From: Paracentrotus lividus
Taxonomy: Eukaryota; Echinodermata; Echinoidea; Camarodonta; Echinidae
DNA: 64,000 bases
Assembly: GCA_940671915.1 (NCBI GenBank)
Contig: CALNVZ010003435.1
Span: 11,692,694 to 11,756,693 of the forward strand
Direction of reading: 5' to 3'
Position numbers and translations under genes: made by a program
Notes under the pieces: generated by a model
The model's database searches: none
The model's input: only the letters and a program-made list of their open reading frames with translations
What the model was told of the DNA's origin: nothing
Shown: piece after piece, positions 35,940 through 47,900 of the stretch
Layout: every line of letters starts with the position of its first letter
How positions within the stretch are numbered: the stretch's first letter is position 1

Positions 35940-38900
35940 ATGACTTCGGAAAGTATCAGGGACGTAATTGTTGTTGGAGCTGGTATCAGTGGTAAGAATT
36001 TCAATTTCAATGATGAACTTGTTCTCGTAGAAAAATAAAAATGTAACAGATAAACCAGTGACCTGTCGATCTCCAATCAACAATTTTTTTTTTTTTTTTT
36101 TTTTTTTGTGCCCATGCTGGTACGGTACGCAAAAAATAATTCATCAAGGGATTTTGTAAAATTTAGCAATATCTGAATAAATCTAACTCTTTATGATTTC
36201 AATCTCTAGAATGTACATTTTTTTAGGCCTTGTCATTTTTGTATTGGAGTAAGTTTATAAAGCAAACCAACCAAGTTAATTGGACTATGATTGATCAAAA
36301 TTATAAAGGGGGAAATATGCTTTCGGTGTGTGTTTTCATACTGTGTTATAAATAATAATACTGCCGTTATTATAACCTACTACACATAATAGTTCCATAC
36401 CATTTGATATCGTTCTCAAATATTGGCTTAGATTTTCATCGTGCAAAGATACTTCCCATGAAATATTACAAGTTAAGCATTACCAGACTTTTATTTTGAA
36501 CTTAATATAGGCCTGTAACTCATATGTTGTATTAGTATTAATTATTATTATTATCATCATTATTATTATTATTATCATAATTTATTCGGCAAAGAAAGAT
36601 ACAAGGAGCAATAGATTTTAGTATAAACTATGAATATGTCATTTTCAAGTGAAGAAATAAGCTTGTTTTAAATTTTAATATGTTAATCAATGTCTTTAAA
36701 ATATAAATATATGATCAACTATTTCATATTTTTCTGATAAAATTTTTATAAGCATGCAAGTGAAGTTACAAAATTGAAACTTAAAAAAAAATTTTCTTAC
36801 TGTGCTGTCTGCACGTCTGGCCTATATACACCCCGCTCATGTTGGCCTTTTTGTTATGCACTGCACTGGAAAACTGTCTTTTAAAAAAAGTCCCTTGGAA
36901 CAAAGTGGGCATATAACATATTGCAAATATATGGAAGACCTAAAATATAATTATTGTTTTCGAATTATGTGTTGATAGGTACATGTAAATGACTCTGTGG
37001 TATTATTGGGCATTTGAAAGCTACGTCAATTAAAAGTGGTGCAGTCACACAGAATGTTTGAAAATAAAAATTGTGCTTATAAATATAGGACCAGCAAGTA
37101 GAGCTCTAAACTTGACACTTTGAATTTGTTTTTAAGTTCAGAATCAATCTAGACTTTACTGTACATACTTATTACTTATAAATATTACATATAAATTACT
37201 CTTTACGATCTCGAACAGACCCCTTCTTCTGAATATTCCAAGGTTCAATTCCAAAAAATGTGAACAAACCATTAGTTTTGCCTGTCCCAAAATTAAGAAT
37301 AATCTTCATCTTGAAATTCGTTCTTGTACAACAGTTCAAACATTTAAGAACAAATTGAAAACACATTTGTTCTCCCTCTGATCTGTTTATACTTACTTGT
37401 AGAGCAAATCACCTTTCTCACTGTTGTGGTTTTGTCTTTTTATGTGAAGCGCCTTGAGCAAATTTATTTGGAAAGGCGCTATATAAGAATATGTTATTAT
37501 TATTATTATTACTTTACGAATCACTAGAAAAGGAAGAATCTGAATGCTGTCATTTATGACTCTTTAATGATTAAGTCTTCTGCTTTTAGTTTATTCAACC
37601 AACCATGAATCGAACGATCCATGAACCAGTATAGAAATGGAGAGAAATTATTTGATTGGAACTAGATGAATCAGCAATTGGTTCTTTCCATAACTCGACA
37701 CCCTAAACCCTAATCCTTTAGTAACTTCCCAAAACAATTTCAAAATTGACCAAAATGAGTATAAAATCCTATTGCTCTGACTGTAAAAACAAACCACTGA
37801 AAATTTCAAAACAAATGGTTTCAAGTCTTTTTAAAAAAGTCTTAAAGGAAACCAATACCCAAGGAAATAATCACTTTTATAGGAAACAGCATAATGAGAG
37901 GAGCAATTAAAAAAAAAAAGTTTCATAAAAATCAGTTATGAAATAGGAGAGATATGGAAGTTTGAAAAGTCTCGTTGTACCTTCTATATGGATCCTCAAA
38001 TTGACAACATCGGCTTCAAAATGGCTGATTTTATGGACACGTCTCCATTTGTTTGTACACAAATTTTTAGATTTTTCCCATTTTCTTTCGAAATATATCT
38101 TACCTCCTTCTGAGCACAACATATGTTGTGTGAAATATATTTTCCCACGACATATTTTGAGCTCGGAGGTAAATAAGACATATTTTAAAAGAAAATTAGG
38201 AAAATCTGAAAATTTGTGTACAAAACAAATGGAGAGTTGTCCATAAAATTGGCCATTTTGAAGCTGATGTTGCCAATTTGAAGATCCCCATGGAAGGTAC
38301 AATGAGACTTTTCAAACTTCTATAACTCTCTTACATGTTGTATTTTATAACCGATTTTGATGAAACTTTTTTTAAATGACTCTCATTGTGCTCTTTCATA
38401 TAATTAAAAGTTATTATTTGCTTGGATATTGGTCCCCTTTAAATCAGTGAAAACAAACAAGGGTACTTGTAGGTCAATTAAATTACTCCCGATATTTTGC
38501 GAGCCTTAGTGGATGATATGCCCAGTAGGGTGAGTGCTGGGCCCTCGATAACCAGAATATGCTGTGCGTCCTGAGCCGCGAGCTAGAAGGATACTGTTTA
38601 AAAAGCGTTATATATGATAATATATGGTTTTCAAAATCTTGATATGAACTCAAAGATGTCTGGATATTGACTTGTAAATTTAAAGGGATTCCATTCTGAC
38701 CTACATGTATAGGCCCTATGCTTATAGTCATGTAGACAAAATGAGCTATTTCAATAAATCATGATTTGAATTCTTATTCAATGCCTTTATAAATACCTTC
38801 ATCCTAAGGTTTTAGGATGTCAGGTTACGGAGAGACCGGCAACAATTGGTCCAGGTGCACCATAGACTTTGTGCCCTGAGGCATGTGCACTCAACTGCAA

Positions 38901-41900
38901 GTATTGACAATCTTCAAATTGTGTTGCTAAACAAATAGTTTTACCTGCACTGATTTATTGAAGTAGAGATACCGTTTTTATTTCTCTTTGGGGCGGAGTG
39001 GCACTTATTATATGAAATAGAATTATACTTAATGAAAGTTTGTGGAATCACATGTAAGCTAAGAAGGTAATATAAGGTAATAATCTCCACCTGTGTAAAT
39101 TGTCAGTGAAGTGTATATCAGTTTTTTACCATTGCTTTGCCAATTAAAAACAATGAATTGTTTGAATTCAAATCTATTTATCAAGCATAATGCTGATAAG
39201 ATATCTAATGAGCAAATTAAATTAATTGGAGTCTAAATAATCCTTGCTTTATTTTAAATGGTTTTAAAATCAGTTGATACATATGTAGTAATATGATATC
39301 ACATTTTTTTTTTTAATAGGCAATGACAAATATACACAGATAGGCCTACAATAGACTTGAAGTGCACGAGCCTCTGTATTTAAGTGAGTGCCAGTTTTGA
39401 TATTTTGTACTTTCAATTTTTTCAATTCATTTATTTTCCACAATTCAATAAAAGTTACATAACAATAGCATAAGTCAACCATAAACAAAATAAACATCAT
39501 TATACATGTACAAACAATCACAGTGAATAAACAAGGTACAATACATTAGAAAAGTATAAAAAAAAGTATCAAAGAGTGGAGGGACAAACAAAGGACCAGG
39601 GCCTATGTATCGAGGGTTTGTCCCCAACATGTAAAGATAACAAATTGGTAACTATTGGAAACTAACACGAAAAACATAAACGAACAGACAAATGAAATAG
39701 AAAATTAAAAAAGCAAATAGCAAATAGCAATTCAAAAATTATCAGAAGAATCAGGGGTTATAAGAATTGATAAGTTTATTTATGGACTTCTTTTTAAAAC
39801 TGGACAAAGTAGGGCAGCTCTTAATATCGGGATCTAAACATTTCTATAGCTTCGGACCAATGAAAATAATCGTGGAACGAGAAAATTCATAATTAAATTT
39901 GGGGATATGAATATGGTTTGATTGTATGGTTAAGTATGGAACAGTTAAATGGTTTTCTTGAAAACAGTCATTTAAACATTCTGGTAGTAAATTGTGTAAA
40001 TAAGAAAACATAAAGATGGCAACTTGCAATTTGTGAATATCTTGAATTTTCAGTTGTCTACATTGGAACAATAAAGGATTGGTATGTGAAAAAGGAGAGC
40101 TCTGAGTCTGTAATGATGCGTATTACCCGTTTCTGTAACAAAAATATTCTATTGAGATGTGTAGAGGAACATCCTCCTCATACAATGTTACAATTTACAT
40201 TGTATAAAATGGCTCTGTGATTTTACGCATCGTGGTTGGTCAAAACGCGTCACGTGTGCATGCTGTATTTTTGATGCAAAGCACCAGCGTGCATTTGTCT
40301 GCGCAAAAAAGTGATAACACACTCTCATCCTGGTCTTTTTAACTTTCTTGGATGACGATCGTGATGTAGATCTTGAGCTACGCGACCCCTATCTAAAGCT
40401 ATCTCGCGGTGCACTGCATTCACCGCTAATGCACGCTCAGGCGTGTGTTAATGCTATATTATTAAATGAGATACAATAAGAGATTGATAAATAGTCATTA
40501 AAGTTTTATGAGGTAAGAACTTCTTTAATCTGCTTCTTGCACCAATAACCCTTGATATTTTATTAGAAATGTAACTGATATGATTTTTCCAAGTTAATTT
40601 ATCATCAATAACGACTCCTAGAAAATGAGTGGAATGTACCAATGGAATTTGACAATTGTCAATGAATAATTTAATATCAGAAATATTAATTTGCTTATTC
40701 TTAGGTTTAAAAAGCATACAGCATGTCTAATTTTTAACTTGTTCGATGGAAACCAATCAGAAAACTTTACTAATTCAGAGTTTGCTGTGTTACATAAAAA
40801 ATCACTCTTTTCCCCAGACAGAAAAAGGTTGGTATCATCCGGCTATAAATTAATTGCATGAAACATTTTGCATACAAATTGAAGGTCGTTGACATAAATT
40901 AAAAACAGTAAGGCCCCTTACTACATATAAGAGAAAAGGGAGAATACATGTATTTATTAAGTGTATTGAAAACAGTACTGTTGAAAATGAATGACCTCCA
41001 CACTTTTCCATTTTAATGGATGCTCCCCCCCCCTCCTCCTTGCCAGGTTTATTAAAGCCTGGTTTACTATTAAATATTCAAGAAATTACTTTTTTTTTTC
41101 TATTTTCATTTCAAAACCACAGCAGGTCTGTATCACTTGAGTCCAAAAACCCTTTAACCTTCCTGTTTAATCACAACAAAATGCAACATCCTGATGAAGT
41201 ACATGTAGTCTTATATGACCAATTTAAATGAGTACAAATTTATCCTCTCTTCTTCAGAGCATTCATCCAACATATCTTGTACTTGTAACAATTGAAATCG
41301 ATCATATCATCTCTGAATTTTATTTTCTTTCAGGTCTGTCGGCTGCCAAACTTCCTACAGGATTCTGGTCAAGATGTACTGGTACTGGAGGCTAATGATC
41401 GAGTCGGAGGACGTATGCTAAATTTTCATGTAAGTATACTGTCACATCTCTATTTCTTCCACTTATAGCCAAATGTAGATATATGAATATCATTAATTAC
41501 AACAACACCCCACCCCCAAAAAAACAAAAAACAAAACAAACAAACAAAAAGAACATAGCGACAACAATATTTGGACACCAAGGTTCAAAAGTAGACTTTC
41601 AACAACAAACATAGAGTGCATGTCAATTCCTTTGCTCTTTTATAGCTAGGCCTGCAGAGTATGAAAGTGGTGTGGGGGGCTATGCATGCAAATAAGTATC
41701 TAGTATTTATAATCTTTATTTGATGAGTCTGCTAAAGAATGAAAAATATATATATATCTTATTTTGTATATATTTTATTTCTTTTAACGAATGAATGTGG
41801 TTGTATCAAACAGGATGAAGCCATTGACTATACAGACTTAGGTGGGGCTTACATGGGACCAACACAGGACCGCATCTACAGATTATCACAAGAAGTGGGG

Positions 41901-44900
41901 GTGGACAACTATCGAGTATTTGAAGACGGTGATGCCATATCATACCATAGGGTAAGAGAATGTTAAAGTACAGTTGAACCTCTATAATACAACATGCTTT
42001 AATATACAGTGCGTATAAAAAATAGGTGGTCCATTTTAAGAGGGCCCATATTCTAAGCTCCTATGTTTCTGCTGCTCATATGTATATATAATTAAAGACA
42101 AACTCTCCACCTTTCAAATGATACCTTTCTTGAATCATAAATGTAATGCACGATTGACTAAATTGCAAATGAAGATAGCTCAGAGAAGATCCTTTTTTCC
42201 AAGTTTTAAGAAAACGAAAGAAGACTGATGAGTGAATGCTGTCCTAGAGCATTGAATATGATTGTGTGTGATGATGTGTGACTCCTTTGAAAGCACCCAT
42301 ACAGTCTTTCATCCTTTGACAAAAACTTTGAAAACATGGATTTTGTACCTGTCACCTTCATTTGCAACTTATTTGGTTATGCGTTACATTTATGACTTAA
42401 GAAAGGTATCTTTGTAGAGGTGAGGAATTCGTTTTCAATTATTTGATGGAAATAAGTATCCAAAATAGATGAGCTGGGAATATGGCCCCTCCAATATTGG
42501 ATTACCTTTTTTTTTCAAAATGCACTGTAGTTAAAAATTTCAATTTTGATTAGTATTAGTAATTATGCACATCTGTGCAACAGGTGGTAGAATAATGTTT
42601 GATAGTTAATAGAAATGTGAGTAGTAATTAGTTTGTGCAATTTGAAGCCATGTCATTATATTATCTCCATCATCTACATGTATCATCAATTACCGAACAT
42701 TGCATGATCCTGTTTAAAAGAAAATGTTGCCATAATCACCATTTGCAATGCTGCTGATTTTAAAACAGGAATATTGAACTTAATGATGTCTCTTTATGTT
42801 TTTTGTCTACAGGGTGAATGGCGATTAGTATCAGAGCAATGCCCAGATTCCTGGAACCCTTTAGTCAACATGGACCTCAACCATTTCTGGCACCTTGTTG
42901 ATAAGATGGGTCATAAGGTATTATAAAATGGCTCTGTGATTTTACGCATCGTGGTTGGTCAAAACGCGTCACATGTGATGCTGTATTTTCGATGCAAAGC
43001 ACCAGCGTGCATTTTGCGGCGCAAAAAAAGTGATAACACATACATCTGGGTCTTTTCCGTGTCTTGTTTACTTTCTTGAATGACGATTGTGATGTAGATT
43101 TTGAGCTACTTACCAAAAATTCCAAGGGATAATCCCTTTGAATTTTTTTGGTAAGTAACTCAAGATCTACTAGAGCTAGCAAAATGTCGCAATTTTATAA
43201 AAGCATTAACACACTTCCTGTATTGTGCGATTAAACGTAAATGCAGTGATCACTCGATGCTTCAGATGGGGCGCCGCTGCACACTCGCCTGCGGCTCGTT
43301 GCAGCGCGACCCCTATCTAAAGCTATCTCGCGGTGCACTGCATTCACCGCTAACGCACGCTCGGGAGTGTGTTAATGCTATAACAACTACTATGTGTTTT
43401 GTCCTGGTCGCAACTGGTATTTCATGTTTTTGCAAGAACATGTCCTGCAGCCTGTGTGGGGTGGCTCCCAGCTGATCCAGCTGTGGTTCCTTGATTTTCA
43501 GCATGTTTTTAGAATTGCTGCCTTTCTCCCCCTGTGCTTGAAAAGAAATGCATTCACCTCTCTTTGTCTGATGCAGGGATTTTCTGGGGAAAATGTGCAC
43601 GACTGACGCCCTAATGGTTGTGATCATGAGATTATATATCGTCGGCTGAGAACCAAAAGGGCGCTATTACAGATCAAAGATGTTCCGTTGAGAACCAGAA
43701 GGGCGCTATTACCATTGACTTTGTACAGCAATAGCGCCCTTCTGATTAACAACGGAACATCTTTAAGATGCAATAACGCCCTTCTGGCTCTCAACAGACG
43801 ATATGAAGTATCATCTTGAACTAATGTTACTGTTGAGTTCTGGTTCAGTTTCATTTAAGTTCAAAAGACCATGGCTTAATTCACTTACGATCAAAGTTTG
43901 GCCTGTTTAATGATTGATTCTTAGTCAAAAGCAATACATGCATATATTCTTTTAAACCTTTTCAATGTGCATTAGGAGTTAGAATATTTTTCTTTGAAGG
44001 TTTAAACATTGCCTTCATGCCATTTTTATTGAGCTGATGATATTTAACAAAAAAGTTGTGTATTCTCATAATGGGAAGGAGATCTTGTATTTCTATATTG
44101 TGAGAGTTGGATTATTGTTAGATTTACTTTGTGTCTGCCAACCTGTAGCAAAACATTTTACCTAAACAATTTCTTCAACATTCTAAGTCCAAATGATTTG
44201 AAACCTATGACTAGTGGGGTATGAATAATGTTCCTGGGAAGAATGTTTGATTTGTCTGTCACAATGTGGGATCACCCGACCCATCTTTACATGTTGAGAT
44301 AACACAATGAATGATTTTAGGGAGATTTTGCCCTTGTTTGTTGTCTATGTCAAGTCTGCTTTTTGATATGATTATATTACCAAGTGTATATTAAGTGGCA
44401 ATGCCAGAAACATATGTCCCCAAAATGATGAATAGAAACTGCAATAAATGAGTTATGGATTGAAAATCATAATAAAGATTAATCTCATTATGCACATGCA
44501 TTACACTTTTCCATCTTGATTTAGCTCTTTTGTTCATTCTTTTCAGTCAGAGAAATTTTGTTCAGATACAAATGGATCGTCCATGGGACTTTCCTGATGC
44601 TTAAAAATGGGATAGTTTGACAGTCAGGCATTGGGTCGATAAGACATTTTAGTTCCAACTGACCATAAACATATATAAATTTCAACTTACGATTTTTACA
44701 TAAACACTGATTTACGATGAGAGTATATATCGTCTGTTGGGAGCCATAAGGGCGTTATGGCATCTTATAGATGTTCCGTTGAGAGCCAAAAGGGCGCTAT
44801 TACTGTACAAAGTCAATGGTAATAGCGCCCTTCTGGCTCCAAACGGAACATCCTTGATCTGCAATAGCGCCCTTCTGGCTCCAAGCCGACGATATATTGA

Positions 44901-47900
44901 CGCCAACTTACATGACTTTTGAGATCTCTGTTCAGATTCCTATGGACCGTCCGGGACTTCCCCAAAGTTGAGAAATGGCACAGTTTAACGGTCAGGCATT
45001 GGGTCTAGAAGACATTTTGGTTCGAACTGACCGAAGACATAAAATTCCACTTATAGAAACAGGGATTTACAAGGATATCAGCACTAACTTAACACGACTG
45101 TCATACATGCATCTATGTTTAGATTCCAATGGATCGTCCATGGGACTTCCCCGAAGCAGAAGAATGGGATAGTTTGACGGTCAAGCAATGGGCCGAGAAG
45201 ACATTCTGGTTTCAACTGACCAGGGACTTTGTATCTGTCCATTGTTGTTGTGGACTCTGTGCTGAAGACAAGGATATGTCTCTCCTCTACTTCCTCTGGT
45301 ATATCAAAGGATGCTGTGGTAAGTCTAATACAGAATGAAGCTGGTTTGAACTGGAACTAACTGGATTAAACAGGATTATACTAGGTTGGATTATTTGGCT
45401 CTATATGTTGCTCTGTTTGTTGGGTATGGAATAAAATCAAAATTTCAACTAGATGAGTTGTGTATAGTTACATGTGCTTCTGTATCATAGAAAAAATTCA
45501 GGAATATATATCTTTCAGAAAATTCAAGATAATTGAAACCAGAATGCTGTATTTGAGGTACAGTATAGAACTGTTATGTAGTTACAGTTAAAATTATTAT
45601 TATCATTTTTTAAATTTTAAATCTATTATAGAATTAATACCGTTTGATAGCAGGTCTACACTGTATAGCACATCAAATTTGTAAGTGGTCATTGATGTAT
45701 CTATTGTCATTCTTAATTCTTTGTAGAAACACTTGATTAAAAAAAATTAATTTAACTCTCTTTGACAAACAGGATATTTGCGGTATTCATCTACTGAAAA
45801 TGGTGCTCAGGTTTGTGGATCCCTCAATATACATTAATTCCTATTAAAGCATGAAATAATTGTGCAAGGGTATAAAAAGGATGCAAGAGTATAATATTTG
45901 GACTAAATTTCTATGAATGCATTAAACTTTGATCATGAAAATTATAGTAAAAAAGGCTCAACAGTCTCTACTTCACAAGAGATAAAGATTTACATGTATA
46001 CTCTTCTAGGATACCATGTTCTAAAATAAAAACTTTGCACAAGGCCGTCAAGTAACAAGTCATATAAAGTGTAATAAATGTATCCTTTTAATGAAATCTT
46101 GTTGAGTAGGCGTCAAGTTTCTTTCTTTTTTTTTTTTTTAAACTTATGTGTTTATGTTTAATTGACATTTGTTCTCTTATTTTATTTTAGGAGAGAAAAT
46201 TTTTTGGAGGAAGCCAGAGAATATGTCTAAATATAGCAAAACGTCTTGGAAAAGGTTAGAATATAACTTGATTACCGCTTCGGGTGGATCGAATTGTGGG
46301 ATTATTTATCAGATGTAGTCATAGTCAAGTAGTCAAGTAGTTAAGTCAATGGAAGAAATAATAGGGGAAAGGTATATCCGGCATAAGTGGTCAGCTACAG
46401 CAGCCAAATATAGTTTCCCTATTATCTAACTGGAGCATGTTATTCAAATCATAATATTGGGTGCATGTCTGTTCTTGTGACTTGGTTCTTGGTATATTGT
46501 TGAGGTTTATTAGCTATAAAGAAGATCTAGTAAGATTCTCTCTGGAAGTCCATTACAACTCAAAGGGAATAGATTCAACAAGTTTTCTTTCTCCTTTTTT
46601 TATTTGTTTTACAGAAATTGTAATGCAGGATGCTTTCATTGTCCTTTTTTTTTCTATTGTAGATCAAGTTTTGTTAGGAAAACCAGTGATTACTGTCGTC
46701 CAAGATGATGATTTTGTGACAGTTACCACAGCAAATGGTGATTCATATCAGGTGACTTTTCAAATAATGCTGATACATTAATATTGTTAATTGTTTTATT
46801 TCAGTCTTTGTAAGTTGAGTTGTTGAGTCAAGTATAGGTCATAATCACTATTTCTGCAAAGTTGAACAATCGTTTTTTAATAGAGTTCACTTATCAATTT
46901 AAGTTCTTTTTTTTTTTTTTTTAATATGGCTTATAAACTTGGTCCATTTATGAAACAGATGTATGCATATAAATTTCTGCCCTTGATAAAGTTTGTAAAT
47001 AATATGATTACATCTTTGGAATGTAATTTTAATATATTGAAAATTTCTCATATATTCATATTTGATATATGCAAGATATTTTGTTTTTATTTTTTAGATG
47101 AGTAACCAGTACTCTTTTCTTTTTTTAATTTTATTTTCAGGCCAAGTATATAATAGCAGCTCTACCTCCTGCCATGGTCAATAAGATAGCATTCACACCT
47201 AATCTACCATCGCTAAGAAATCAGGTCAGTTTTGTAGATTATTTTATTAACCTCAACCTATTTGTAAAGGCTAACTTATAACAATTTAATATCTAGTTAT
47301 ATCGTATAATATTTATAATAACTTATGATTACTTATTTCTTATACTAATGTATAACTTATAATATTTTATAGTAACTTCACCCTCTTCTTCTCAAGTCAT
47401 TTCTCTCCTTGTTGTTGTTGTATCATTTACATTTGAATGATCATAATTTATGTTTATAGTAATTTATAACTTACAGGGCTACGAGGGTCCTCGGTTGGTG
47501 TGTGCACTCTATAAGTGCTCACCATTATAATTATTATTATTATCATAACTTATCAACTTGTAATAACTAATAATGATTTATATCTTATAACTAGTTGTAA
47601 CATATATTAACTTATTACTTAAAACTTACAGTACATGTAAACGATGTAAATTAAATGCAATAACTCAGGGTCAGGTTTTACTACTCTCTAAAGAAATACA
47701 GGTTTCAAAGGGTTAATCATATTTTCAATTCCTAATCAATGGCTCTCCCTGTACTCCAGATTACAGGCAGCCTTGTCTAAGTCAAATATTTTGAGACTGG
47801 AGAAATAGCTTTTTGATTTAAGCAAAATTTGACTTACATGCAAGACAAAACAAGACGACATGAAAATGCTTCAACTTACATGTAACTAGTTATATGGGTT

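Noticed and set aside
37907-38302. 131-codon minus and 94-codon plus frames with similar sequences
   Set aside because: They mirror each other because the locus is a palindrome; there is no recognisable domain.
43257-43627. Cys-rich 72-codon plus frame and 104-codon minus frame
   Set aside because: They lie across the end of a MITE and intron; no splice or homology support.
43624-44922. Similar short proteins with RRALL/NSALL repeats on both strands at 43.7 and 44.8 kb
   Set aside because: They arise from the repeated AAGGGCGCTATTAC units of two copies of a palindromic MITE.
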